Shown: one piece after another, positions 1-12,453 of the stretch
Position numbering within the stretch: the first letter of the stretch is position 1
Layout of the letters: the number at the start of each line of letters is the position of its first letter
DNA from: Proteromonas lacertae
Taxonomy: Eukaryota > Sar > Bigyra > Opalinata > Proteromonadidae
Length of the DNA stretch: 64,000 nt
Reading direction: 5' to 3'
Assembly (NCBI GenBank): GCA_002245135.1
Contig: NGBS01000591.1
Coordinates: 1-64,000 of the forward strand
The notes under the pieces: generated by a model
Told to the model about the DNA's origin: nothing
The model's database searches: none
Seen by the model: only the letters and a program-made list of their open reading frames with translations
Program-made: the position numbers and the translations under genes

Positions 1-1082
1 TAATAATAACATTAGACGGTAATATTTCAGGAATACCACCAACATTAGTTGAAACAGAGATTAATCCACAACTAACAGCTTCTAATAAAGCAATACAAAA
101 TGATTCAGTTAATGAACAATTTAAAAAAATATGTCCTCTTATCTATGCAATAATAATAATAATAAGTATAATAACAATATATACTAAAACATCTCTAACA
201 TGTGATTGTTCAATATCTCCTAATATTTCAACTCTCTCTTTCAAATTCTCTCTATCTCTCATCTCCAAAATGTCAATTAATTTTGGACCACTTCCTCCAA
301 TTATAAAGTAAATATTATTATATTTATTACATATTAACGGAACTACACGAACTAATAAATCAACTCCTTTTCTATATGCCATTCTACTCATTACAACTAT
401 GTTTATTTTATCTTTTGGATTGATTTTTGTAACATCTGGTGTGAATATTGATGTATCAACTGCATTTGGTATTATATAAATGTCTTCTGGTTTTAAACAC
501 CATCTTAATATCATATTATCTCTATGTACATAGCTCACACCAATATGTGATGTTATTAATGGTGAAAAATGTCGGTGAATTTTATCTAATAACATTGGAA
601 AGTATCTTCAAATTCTATTAGAGAATGATCTGAATAAACTACTTTAAGATTTAATATATATCCCATTACTGTTAATGTTAAACATAATAGAGATGTATAT
701 TGATGTATATGAATGATTTGGACTGATTCACTGGATGAGTATCTAAATCAAAATCACAATAATTAATATACATATCTTAAAAGAGGCATTTGAAAGAAAA
801 ATATTGGTATACTGACAGAGAAGAAATTGAACACTGGTAAATAATACACTTTCAAGCCATTTGTCATATACCTCACTCCTTTTCTTTCATCATATGCGCG
901 AGTAATAACAATTACCTATTTATAACAAATAGATCAATGTATTATTTGATATATACATACTTATTACCTAATTCTATTAAACCTTGTGCAATTGACCAAA
1001 TATGTGTTCTACACCACCATTATGAGGATAAAAGAATCACAACTATGGCTATACACAATTTATCTGAATTTTTTATCTCCAT
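1..1082 (-). CDS. PIGA: PIG-A-type GPI N-acetylglucosaminyltransferase catalytic subunit, 3' end outside the window
   Basis: This is the GT4 enzyme that transfers GlcNAc to phosphatidylinositol in the first step of GPI-anchor synthesis, at the ER membrane. Reading leftwards from the ATG at 1082, I see [74 protein letters not shown] and, after an intron, [17 protein letters not shown] and NVGGIPE. These follow the family in order. Introns resolve as GTATA...TAG, for example just before IRGHIFLN at about 141. Exons do not stay in one frame: single-base shifts are needed before FFYP, after VEHI and after EFEDTF, all near T/A runs. This could be read error or early decay. The gene is divergent from the LOG-type gene, 72 bp away. 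The C-terminus lies beyond base 1. Confidence 0.92.
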
Positions 1083-1154
1083 TGCTAAAAAACAGAAAGA
1101 ATAATTAGGTTTGATTCTCTGTCAAGCTTTTGTATTTTTGGAATTGATTTTCTC

Positions 1155-1848
1155 ATGTATGTTACAATATTTGGATCATCTGCGTATGGAACTATAGAAT
1201 ATTATATGTAATAGTCCAAAGAAGGTGATAAAGAATATGAAGAAGCATATGAAATAGGTAAAGAATTGGGATTGAATGGTTTTAGTATTGTATAGATTAT
1301 AAATTGATGTAATAATTGAAAAATAGAGAAATGGTGGATATTGTGGAACAATGGAAGCTTTATCAAAAGGAATTAAAGAAATAGGTAAAACAGAAGCAGA
1401 AGGAGTTATTTGTAGTCCAATGTTCAAATGGAGAGATGGCGGATTAGCAAATCCATATTGTACTAAAACAACAGATTCAACTTCTCTTTAAATAGAATAG
1501 AAAATTAATACAATCTTCAATGTATTTGATATTGCCTGGTTCTCTAGGCACTTTAGAGGAGTTTTTATGTGTTTTAACTAACGAATATGTTCGTCATGAT
1601 GAACATCCTACTCCTTGTATTGTAGCATATAGAAATCCTTGGGAAAAGGTGATTAAAGGATTAGCTGATTCTATTCCAGTATATTGTTATATAATATCAT
1701 TAATACTTTAGATGCCTGAACAAGTAATAAAATCAATCAAATATGTTGATAATGTATATATTTCTATAAATTATTCATTTATTATTTATTTATATAGATA
1801 TCTGAGATAATTACAATTTTTAATGATTATGTAAATTCGCAAAAGTAA
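1155..1848 (+). CDS. LOG-family phosphoribohydrolase (lysine decarboxylase-like fold)
   Basis: Family members remove ribose 5-phosphate from nucleotide 5'-monophosphates, such as cytokinin precursors. The frame opens MYVTIFGSSAYG at 1155. It then shows NGGYCGTMEALSKG (about 1343) and the signature PGSLGTLEEF (about 1534), the GG.GT..E substrate loop. Two introns close the 3' end, at about 1677-1711 and 1754-1797, giving a C-terminus ISEIITIFNDYVNSQK. The middle (about 1195-1320 and 1480-1500) cannot be read in one frame without one-base changes in A/T runs, as in PIG-A next door. Start choice rests on the glycine-rich N-terminal strand directly after the ATG. The function of LOG-like proteins outside plants and bacteria is uncertain. 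Confidence 0.75.
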
Positions 1849-2077
1849 TTGTTAGTATTATACACACCTATATTCATTTTCTAATTCTTTGCTTATTTTG
1901 ATATTAAATGGCCTATATTTACACATTTGAAATTAATTAATATAATTTTTATTACATTATTAAACATCAACCCCTAGGTAAGAAAATAGAAATCGAGGCT
2001 AACTTAAACAGACTTTACTCGTTAAAAAGAACTCACTTCTTTCTATTTTATTATTTTTACTTTTAAAACTTACACTT

Positions 2078-3035
2078 ATGTCAAACAGTGACATTGATCA
2101 AATATTTCAATCTATTTCGAAGCAGAATATATCAATTAGTGAAGATAATCAACTCCTTCATCTAATCTGTCATAATATTCTTAAGAAGGCGGGATATAGA
2201 TGTATATATGAAGAACCATCTACAATACCCGGATTTGCACCGGCAATAAAGCCAATTCCCAGTGATTGTTTTGTTCCTCCAAATTGGATTCCTCAAGAGT
2301 TACAATTTAGATATACGCATTACAGGAATGCATCGTTCAAATATGAATTATTGGTATACATTTAGAATTATATAATCATAGACATTCTTAGAAGATGAAA
2401 AGAATGCTACAATAACAATAATTATTGAACCAATTAATAGAAATCATTCAATTCAAATATGCTTATATGAATATTTTGATGATTCAAAGCCGATAAATGA
2501 AAGAATAATAAATCCTTCAGAATTAATTGATAAAATAACTCATTTTATATCACAAATACCACAAATAGAAAACGATCCTAAAGAGTTAGGTCCAAAACCT
2601 CAATTACCACATTATGATACTTCCCATTTACCAAAACCACAAAATCCAATAAATTTACAGCAAAACATACATAATGATGATGCTACAACTCACAATCCAT
2701 CATTAATCAATCCACAAATCAATCCATACAGTGGAAGGTATGATTTTGTTGATACACATCACAGTCATCCTTTTGGAGGTGATTTCAATGGAGATATAAA
2801 CCCATTTAGTAATGGACCGATGGGTAACATGATGGGACCTAATTATTTCCAACAACCACCCAATTTACCTGATGGTGTTCCTCCAAATGCTAGATTTGAC
2901 CCGTTTGATCCATTACATCCAAAAGGTCCATTTCCAAAGAAGGGAAAACCAAACATGTTTGGTGTACCAGATCCTGATCATTTGAAACCACCACAAGGAG
3001 GGCCTAATGATAATGATTTTGGATTTGGTTTTTAA
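2078..3035 (+). CDS. PSMF1: PI31-like proteasome regulator
   Basis: PI31 binds the 20S proteasome and regulates its activity or assembly. Two exons flank a 28-nt intron (2354-2381, GTATAC...CATAG). The first exon encodes an FP-domain-like N-terminus; the second carries YELL followed by TFLEDEKNATITI. The C-terminus is proline-rich and disordered, with VPPNARFDPFDPLHP and PDPDHLKPP, matching the family's conserved RFDP and PDPDHL tail. It has about 310 residues, a normal length. The call rests mainly on the tail motifs, since the N-terminal domain is poorly conserved in this family. Confidence 0.75.
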
Positions 3036-3060
3036 ATGTGTTTTTTGTTTATTCTTTTGT

Positions 3061-3063
<3 letters not shown>

Positions 3064-3092
<29 letters not shown>
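3064..3092. repeat. (AT)n microsatellite
   Basis: About 14 uninterrupted AT units lie in the 137-bp gap between two convergent genes. Confidence 0.95.
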
Positions 3093-3094
<2 letters not shown>

Positions 3095-3172
3095 AGTTTT
3101 ATTTTTGTTAGTGTTTGTTTTTAAAATACTCAAAAAACAGAATAACAATAAATTAAAAAAAATAAAAACTCA

Positions 3173-4313
3173 TTATTCATAATAATCATTACCATCTTCA
3201 CCATAATATTCTTCTAAATCATTCATCTCTTTATCACTTCCACAATTTCCATCATCTGAATTATCCATTTCATTATCCATATATTCATCATCATCATATT
3301 CCATTCCTTTGTTATTACTATTATCATCACTTTCTTCATCAGGATAATCATTCTCAGAGTTATTCTCATCTTCACTGTCTTTTTCATCATCATTTTCATC
3401 CTCTTTATCTTCATTATAACTGAAATCTAATAGTTCATTATATAATTCATCATTATTGAGATCTTCTTCTGGAACTTCATCTGTTTTTATATAATAATCA
3501 TAAACTACATCACTTTGATTATCATACATATTCAACTCATCTTTTGTATCATCTTCATTTATTAATTCCATTAACACTTCTATCAAATGATAATATTCTG
3601 GAGAATCAGGATGCATTGGTTTGTATATTCTATTGACAATATCTATAGCATTTTCATTTTCAAAATTTCTTATCTAAAACACAGTATATAAACATAAAAA
3701 ATAAATATACATTTGCTTTTGCTCCAAGATTTCTAAGTCTTTCCATCATTTCCATATTACCTGCAGCACATGCAGCCATAAATGCAGTAACACCATCAGC
3801 AAGAGGACGTTGAAAATTAATATCTATTCCCATTGAAACTGCTCTAAATATATCATCATATAAGTTTGAATTAAATGCATCATATATTGCTTTATCCATT
3901 ATTCTTTCAGCTGGAGATAATATTGGAGTTGCTACTGATTTCATTGGCACACCATTACATGTAACTTTTGAAGGATGTTGTCTAAATACTGTAAATCAAA
4001 TTTATAATATACGGTATTTTTATATTAACTATTTTAATTCGTTTTGATGATGTATTTTCATTATCTTTTTCTTCTCCTTTTTGTATGAAATGTGATAAAA
4101 GGGTTGATTCTATTTCTTCTTTACTACAAGATGCTGGTATAGATTCAATGTGCTTATATATTACTCTACAATATTATATTCTATATATACAGTTTTCTCT
4201 TCTTTGGCAATTCTAAATCACTTACATCAATCTTTAATTTCTTATTTGCATTCACATATAGACTATCTTTAAACGTATCTGATGCTTTTCTTTTCACACA
4301 CAACACAGTTGTC
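3173..4313 (-). CDS. Ankyrin-like protein with a highly acidic C-terminus
   Basis: This spliced gene has no clear ortholog. From MTTVLCVKRKASD (ATG at 4313) it carries a basic segment LPKKRKL that could be a nuclear localisation signal. Next come a helical part (YKHIESIPASCSKEEIE) and an ankyrin-type repeat (FMAACAAGNMEMMERLRNLG followed by AKAN). After a 37-nt intron there is ENAIDIVNRIYKP and then about 100 residues dominated by Asp, Glu and Asn. Splice junctions around 4000 remain unresolved. Another ATG at 4408 would overlap the divergent Ctf4 gene, so I prefer 4313. Ankyrins plus an acidic tail fit a nuclear scaffold or chaperone; this is inference. Confidence 0.6.
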
Positions 4314-4392
4314 ATTGAATTAGTCAAAATACAATTTAAATAAGCTTGATTTGTGATAAAGTTTGATAAAGCTTGGCGCGAAATAATTGAAA

Positions 4393-7211
4393 ATGGAAGC
4401 TTCATCAATCAAGTTTATTTTTGCTCATTCATTCCCATGTGATTGTAGTTATACTAAAGATGGATCGAGTGTTGTGACTTGTGGAAGTGATTGTTCAGTA
4501 TTTTCTCAATTTTCATTAATTAGGTTGCTTTATATGATTCGGAAGGAAAACATAAATTACTTTTATCTCTAGAAGATGAAGAAATTAATTGTTGTACGCT
4601 TAACGATTCTGGTTTAAGATTATACTTAGGAACTGATACTCACTCTGTTATTAGTTATTCATTTCCAGAAGCTAGTGAAAAGAATACAATATATACATTA
4701 CAGCAGCCTATCAGATGTTTAGCTTTGACGAAAGATGAGAAATTACTGTATATATTCCGAATATATTACATCTATATAGAGCTGTTGGATCTGACAACTC
4801 AGCAATAATGCTTGTAATCCCATTTGGATCAAAATGTGGTGAATTAAGAGGACATGCAAAACCAGTCACTTCTTTATCCTTCAATAAGACAGATGAGTAT
4901 TTAGTAAGTACAAGTGCAGATGGTAATATCAAAATATGGGATATCAAATCAAAAACTTGTTGTAAAACATTCACACAATATGCTCCAGTAGTTGGAATAG
5001 CCAATGAATACAAAGGTCAATGTAGTTGGAGTAATAACAACAAATACTTAGCAATTCCAAAACATAATGATATAGCTATAATAGAATATAAGACATGGAA
5101 TGAATTGTTTGTATTGTCTGAATCTGCTAATGAGAATATTGATATTGTTGCATTCAGTCCAAATGATTTGTATCTATTGAGTAGTAGTTGTAATTCTACA
5201 ATATGTGTATGGGATGTGGAGAATAAAAAGTGTATTAAAACTGAAGATATTGATGCTAAAAGATGCTGTCAAATACAATGGAATAAAAGTATATTTATTT
5301 ATTTATTATAAATAGAAGCAAATGAAGCTGTAGTAATGGATATTGATGGACAATATGGAATATATAAGAATATAATCAATGATAATTTACCATCTCCATT
5401 TTTAGAACAAACAAATCTAAAACCAAAACCATCTTCAGAAAAGTTGAATAAACTGAAGAAAGGAAGTGAATTGAAAGAGAAATATATTGAAGACGAAGCA
5501 TTAGAAGATGAAGATATACCTGATGATATAGAAGGAGAAACTAATAATAATAACAATAATGTAAATGTAAATGATGATGATGATGATGATATAGGACCAT
5601 TAGAAGAAGATGATAATAATGAAGGAAGTAAGAATAAATCATTTAAAAAGTCAATGTCCAAAAAAGTAGATAAACAAAATGATAATGATATTGAAGATGA
5701 AGATGATGAATTAATTGATGATTTGGATTTAGTTGAAGCAAAAGAAAGAGAATTAGAAAAGAAAGGTGAATTATATGATGATGAAGATAATGCTAATGGA
5801 AATGCAGTGATTTTGAATTGTGATAATATGATGACAGCCATGCAAAGACCATTCCAACCATCATCCACTCCAGTTGAAGAGAATAGAAGATATTTATGTT
5901 GGAATTACACTGGTTGTATTATTACAAGAAAAGAAGAGAAAAAAAATTCAATTTCAGTAACATTTAATGATGTTTATAAACATAAGAACTTTACAATCAG
6001 TGAAACTGAAGGATATTCATATGGAACATTAACAGACAATTCAGCATTCTTTGCTACATCAGGAAGAACAGATTTTGATGAATTATCGCATAAAAGAAAA
6101 CCAATTTCATTGTATTTTAGACCATTGAATAGTACTACAGATGAATGGTATGCTGTATTGAATCCAGATGAAGAAACTATCTGTATTGCTGCTGGTAATA
6201 AGTGGTGTGCTGTTGCAGTAAATCATAATGGATCTTCTATTATTAGATTCTTTACACATACTGGTTTACAATTAATACCTATATTATCACCTGGTAGTAT
6301 AATCTCAATGGTTGGTTATGATTCACAATTATTCATTATATATCATTCAAGTTTACCAACTGGAGGAGCACAGAATATATCTTATCAATTAATAGATGTA
6401 AATACAAATTATAAAATAGCAGAAGGAAGTTTGAATTGCTCTAAAACTACAATTGAATGGATTGGTTTTTCGACTATTGGATATCCTGTTTATTATACTT
6501 CAAATGGATTATTATGTACTTTAGTAACTTCTTATGGCTATCAATGGGTTCCAATCCTAGATACAAATGATGAGAATTGTTGTAAGACTGCTAGTATAAC
6601 TTTGTTATTTGTTATTATTAGAATTAACACATTGGCTGGTTAGTGTAACTGAAGATAAATGTTTATGCGCTGTTTTACATGCTACTGCGTTATTCCCAAG
6701 AACATTAAAACCACCAGTCTTATCAACAATTCTATTACATGTTCCATTATTGATATCAAGTTCAACTGCAGAGGCTGATCAAGGATATATACAGAAATTA
6801 ATACTTTTGAAACATGTATATTTTTATTTTTAATATATTATTTACTAGTATCAATTAATAAAAAGATTAGGTGGATTTGTGGATGATGAAACAATGAATT
6901 CATTATGTAAAAAGATAGATAAAGATTTATTAGTGCATTTGGTTGAAGCATTAAATTCTGAAAAGATTGAGAGATGTAGAGATGTTTCTAATCATTTTAC
7001 TACAGAAAAATCATTTGAAATTGCTAATAGTCTTGCTATGAAAGGACAATTAACATCTCTAGCTGAAGAATTAGATGAACATCGAAAAATATTTAATAAA
7101 TATGAAGGTTTGGATTTTATACCTGAAGTTAATGAGTGTATTCCTGATATTGCTCAAAAGAGAAAATTAGAGGAGAGTGATAGTTTAAATACTAAAAATA
7201 AGAGAAGGTAA
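4393..7211 (+). CDS. WDHD1: Ctf4/AND-1 (WDHD1)-like replisome hub
   Basis: Ctf4/AND-1 is a trimeric replisome hub that links the CMG helicase to DNA polymerase alpha. Six exons carry N-terminal WD40 repeats, including SADGNIKIWDIKSKTC and CNSTICVWDVENKKC. A long acidic, Asn/Asp-rich linker follows (about 5470-5800). Then comes a second beta-propeller, the SepB domain (LCWNYTGCI, LYFRPLNSTTDEW, YQWVPILDT, HWLVSVTEDKC), and a C-terminal helical region ending KRKLEESDSLNTKNKRR. Introns of 26-33 nt include 4498-4523 (GTATTT...TTAG). No HMG box is seen, which is usual outside metazoans and plants. The ATG at 4393 gives the natural start MEASSIKFIFAHS. Confidence 0.87.
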
Positions 7212-7248
7212 TTTATTATTATTTATTTACAATTAACTAACATACAAA

Positions 7249-7956
7249 TTAACAACATTTCTTTTTTTCAGGTTGTTTTTCTTCTTTTATTGTTACTGAT
7301 TCATGACTTAGTTTTTCTTTTTTCTCTTTGTATTGGGAACTATGAAGTATTTGACTTGCAATCTCGGTAAATACATCATCTACTTTCCAACCTGTTTTAG
7401 CACTTGTTTCTATATATTTTAAGTTGAATTTCTTTGCCAAATCAATTCCTTCTTGTTCACTTACAACCTATTTAATAATTTAACAATAGAATACTCTCTC
7501 TTTTTCTAAATCATGTTTATTTCCTACTAGAATCATTGCTATATTTATATCTGTTTCTTTATAAATCTCTGGAACCCATTGGTTAATATGATCAAAGGAA
7601 GTTCTCAATGTTATATCATACATTAAAACAACACCATTACTTCCTTTATAATATGCTTTTGTTATTGAACGAAACTTTTCTTGACCAGCTGTATCCCATA
7701 TCTAACAATATATCTAATTGAAATACTTGAAGAGAAACATCTTCACCATCTACAGTGAATCTTCTTGTTTCATAGTCAATTCCAAGAGTCGCAATATAAT
7801 TCTGTTCAAATGTTGATCTGGTGAAATATCTAGTCACACTCGTCTTTCCAACAGCTAAATACAATAAAAATCAAGAGTAAGAATACCAGCATCTCCTAAA
7901 ACCAACAATTTAATTTTATTAGTTTTAGGTATATATGGATTATCCCTTCTACTCAT
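7249..7956 (-). CDS. Rab-family small GTPase
   Basis: This prenylated small GTPase acts in vesicle traffic. On the minus strand from the ATG at 7956 there are KIKLLVLGDA/AVGKTSV (P-loop, split by a 32-nt intron), the effector strand ATLGIDYETRRF, IWDTAGQEKF, LVGNKHDLEKER and ETSAK. The C-terminal pair KKCC is the double-geranylgeranyl signal. The stop is TAA. Three introns of 25-35 nt interrupt it, all GTATT...TAG. The ORF fragments around 7646-7864 are exons of this gene. The Rab subfamily cannot be fixed from the effector sequence alone. Confidence 0.93.
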
Positions 7957-8075
7957 CTGGTTCTTTAAATATTTCAAATTTTAAATAAATACAGTGTATT
8001 ATTAAAATACATAGTATTAATTATGTTTAAACAAAAAACACTCAAAATATTAATAATTACGAGTAATAATATGAT

Positions 8076-11000
8076 TTACCTTAATCTGGAAGGAGCTGTG
8101 TTTTTTCTCTTTGCTATTATCACTTTTTTCTGTTTATCTGATGAAGATTGCTTTGATACTGCTTCTGTTATCTATTTATTATATATGGGATTATAAATAT
8201 TAATACTCTTAATTGGCTTATTACATAATCAACATCTTTTTGTTTATCTTGCAAATACTTCAATGATTTATGTTGAAGATTCTTTCCTTCAATCAATGTT
8301 TTTGTTTTTGAATTTATCAAATCAATAGGAATACTTAAATCTTTATACAATCTTGGTGTTTTGTCTAAGCTTAACTTCAAATCAGCTAGTTTCTGCTGAA
8401 TAACTCTTATAAGCAAATCTTTCTCATTTTCTACTTCTTCTATATTATTGTTATTGTTGTTATTATTTGGTTCTTTAGGAAGTTGAACAGTTTCAGTTTT
8501 AGCTACAAATGTCTTTGTAAATCTCTGTGGAGGTGTTAATGATATATCTGATCTAGGAGTACTTAATGGAGGTTGAATTCTCTATTAAATAATAACAAAA
8601 ATAATGAATTAAAAATACAGAAATCATTGCTGCTGGAGCTGTTTTCTTTCTCGCTTGTAAGATTTGTTTTGGATTTAAAGGATTTGCTTTTGTTGTGTCT
8701 TTTCCTATACTTGTTTTTGGCTTACTTGGAACAACATGAGATATTGGAGCTGATAATCGTTTTATTTGTTGTGTTAGATTCTGTAATATTTTGTATCTCT
8801 CCTGTAATTCTTCTATTGTTTTTGTATTTAGATTATTCCCTTTTATCAAATCTTTTGTTCTTGTGTTAATCAATAAGGGCGATATTCTTAATTTGTTATA
8901 CATACCAACATCATGATCGTGTATATTCCATACAATTTCAAGAAGTTCTTTTATGTGTTTTATTAATTCAAATTTCTTTAGTGAACTATCTGTTGGATCA
9001 TTAATGATCTTTGTTGGTTTTACTGATGGAATATGTGGTTTATTTGATTCTAATATCTTTTGCTTATTCTCATTTTTATCTTTAACTGGTGATTCTGTTA
9101 AATTTGAATGATTATTTAATAGAATCTAGATGTAAAGATTAAATACTATTCTATATACTATTAATTGTGACATTAATCCTAACACTGATCTATACAAACT
9201 CTTTAATTTTGGTAATGTTAATAATGTATAATTCTTATTCTCAATTATCCTTCCAGTTATTCTATCAATTAGTATTTGATCTATCAACAGTTTTGGTAAT
9301 AAAGATATATATGTATTTATCATATTGTTGATATATAATCTATTAGCAGAATAGTAATATTAGTTAGTTTATACAATGCTATTGGTATTTTTGATTCTAA
9401 TACTTTTCGACTCTATAAAGAACAATAGAAAAATAGAAATACATGTTGTTCATAATAAGATGTTTCACAAGTCTATAAAAAATAAATAAAATGATTGAAT
9501 CTATATACCATTATCTTATTAACAACTTCTTTTGTTTCATTCCACATATTCTCAAGCTTTTCTTTATCTTGTTTCTCGATTGTCAACTTTGATATTTGTT
9601 TTATGATTTGTGGATTATAATTAACTAATTTTCTTTCTAAATGATCATCAACATCAAACATTGAGAGTATATAAGATCTATTCAGCGAATAAAAATATAT
9701 ATTTATACAAATTGTATTTAATGATAGTATGATATTTCTTCTCTTCTTCAGATGGTAGATATTCTGGTTCTTCTATCTTTTCACCTTCATCTACATTACC
9801 TTCATCATCTATATGAGTATTATCAAGTGCTATAACTGGTTCATCATTCTCTTTTCTTTTATTCTTTTTTTCTTTCATTGTTATACAAATCACTAGTCTA
9901 TTTGCTTCATCTATTACTCTGTCATAATCTGATAAAGGATGTTTTGCTGAATTATCATTAACAAGTTCATTCATTTCTTCTGATAATTCATTATTCTCCC
10001 CAATCTCCGATGAATGTAAATCACTATAATATTTAATCATCATAATAAATATACAATGACATTAATAGTGACTTTATCTTTGATAGTTTTTGATCTCTTT
10101 CATTACAATACATGTTAATATATTCTTCATATTTCTTTGCTCTGTTTAAATACTTCTTATATTCAGTATCGCTAATACTACCTTCATCCAATTGGTTGAT
10201 ACACTTCTTTATTATTGATAGTAGAGGATAGTGTGGATATTGATCAACATAATTAGTAAATCTCATTAGTAATTCTTTGTGATCTGGATCTGCATCACTT
10301 TGATTGCTTTCTTCCCTATTTATCGGAGTTTTGAACAGTGATTTCTTCTTTTGAGATACGGCAACATCAATTCTCTTTGGTTTTAGTTTTGATTCACTGA
10401 ATTCTTCGATTGGTTTTTCTTCATCAAAACGAGGTGAAGGTATTGATTTATTGGCTATTAAATTGTAATATTTATTCTTTTCTTCTTGAAATTCTTCTTC
10501 TATGCTATTTAAATCATCAATTACTTTATTATTTGTTACAATTTCACTTACTAATTTATTCAATATTGAGTATATATATTCTAAACAGTCTTGTTTTTCT
10601 ACTGAATCTGGTTCATTCTCTAAATTTGTCTTGAAATTGTTTCTATACATAAAATAATCACAATAATTATATAAAATACATTTCCTTTTCTAAATCATAC
10701 TGTTTATTATCAAATTCTATATCTGTTTCATTGTAGTTTTCTATCATTTCTAATAATCTCTTCATTTTATCTAGTCTAACATTATAATAATCATCAGCTA
10801 TTTCTTCTTTTGTCATTTCTTCAGATTCGCTTATAATCACTATTGATTCATCAGTTACTGAATATTTTGATTTTGATTTCATTACATTCTTATAATAACT
10901 ATTACCTAAACTTATTACATACTCACTTCTATTATCATAATTCACGCTTTTATTGTTTTTCATATCATTCTTCATATATTCTTGAACTGTATCATATATC

Positions 11001-12200
11001 AATGAAATATTACTTCCTCCACCAATTAAATACACTTCACCTGTTCTTTTATCTCTCAAATTAATTTTACTTTCTGTTATTGATTGTGATATTAGGTGAA
11101 TAATATTATTTAATATTTTATTCTTTTCAAATATCTCACTTAATTCATTTAATGTGAATTCTGTAATATAATCATCTTCTCCATAATCAATAACTATATC
11201 AACTTTCTCAATACCTTTACATAATAATTCTCTAACTTTAGCTATTTCATTCTTCAATTTCATATATAATCTGTCATTAATATCTTCAATATTTAATCCA
11301 AGTTTTTCTATAACAACTTCTAACATATATTGTTCTATTATTCTCACTCCTAATCCTCTATTATATACATAACTAAGTATTTGACATTCATTATCTTTAT
11401 ATTTCATTACAGCACTACTTGAACAAATAAATCCTACATCTACTACAACATATGTACAATCCTCTTCAAATAAATCATTTGTATAGCCATAATAAGTTGC
11501 ATAACTCATATATTCTGGTAATATTTCAATCACATTAAAACCAATAAGTGTATATAATTGTTTAATATACTCAGTTTGTGATTCTGTATAGTATAATGGA
11601 TACTATATGAGAAAAATATATTATTATAATATTAAAATATACAGAAAAAATAATATCATTACTCTCATATAAGTAATGTGCATGAAGATATTTCATTAAA
11701 AGAATAAACAACAAATCTATTGGCAAATATCCTCTGTTTGTAATATCTGATACATATGGTGTATTAGCCTATATATAAACAATTGCAATGAGTGATTAAG
11801 TATATATACATGAAAGTATAGCATATTGTTGTTAATTTCAATCTTTACAGGTTTATATTTCCATAATTCTGAATCTATTTGATGATTATCCGGCAAATAA
11901 CAACCTAAGTACTCTTTTAATTCGTTAATAAAGGATGAACATGAATGAATAGACTATCAAATATATAATTCAGTTATACATATGGTGTTGCTGATTTACA
12001 ATACTTAAAACACTTTTTATACCACACAAGACATACACTAAAATGTTATACACTATGCAATACGGATTATTTCCTTCATCAGTTTCGTTCTTAAGAATAA
12101 TTGGGTCATTCTTTCCTTCATTCAATGACAATACTATAGAATTACCTCCAAAATCAATTCCATATGTGCCTATAAACGTTACTAGAAGTTTAATACTCAT
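8076..12200 (-). CDS. Hsp70/Hsp110-like chaperone with a modular C-terminal extension
   Basis: From the ATG at 12200 an Hsp70-type nucleotide-binding domain begins (YGIDFGGNSIVL) and continues with LYTLIGFNVIEILPEYMSYA, VVDVGFICSSSAVM, YNRGLGVRIIEQYMLE and the phosphate motif EVYLIGGGSNISLI. A 37-nt intron at 10643-10679 joins this to ENEPDSVEKQDCLEYIYSIL, the region where Hsp110/Hyou1 proteins have NxLExYIY. Downstream are a YPHYP module and several modules of the type LxxLxIPxxLI...LxxKxL. About a dozen introns are likely. The canonical GTTNS phosphate loop reads GGNSI, an Hsp110-like divergence, so nucleotide-exchange rather than folding activity is my inference. Exon borders between 11560 and 12000 are approximate. 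Confidence 0.75.
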
Positions 12201-12453
12201 TATGAATTTTCTACTCTTTTTATTTTCTTTTGTAGGTATATGTGTATAAACTTAAAATTGTGGAATATTTCTAAATCTCACTAACCTAATAGTTTTGAAG
12301 AAAATTGATAAAGCTTGAATTACCTCAAATCAAGAATTTAAACTGTGAAAAAGCAACAGATAGTGTAGTTTTACCCAAATATTTAAATTTAACGGAAGAT
12401 AATACATCGAATACTTTAATCTGAATAAATTACTATCTAATTTCATTTCAAAC

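Noticed and set aside
3223-3414. A 63-codon Met/Lys-rich frame
   Set aside because: It is an out-of-frame shadow of the acidic tail of the ankyrin-like gene.
5299-5868. A 189-codon Ser-rich minus-strand frame
   Set aside because: It is the antisense of the acidic linker in the Ctf4-like gene (GAT/GAA repeats read backwards as Ser codons).
8573-8869. A 98-codon Leu-rich plus-strand frame
   Set aside because: It is antisense to an exon of the Hsp110-like gene; Leu richness comes from complementing Lys/Asn codons.
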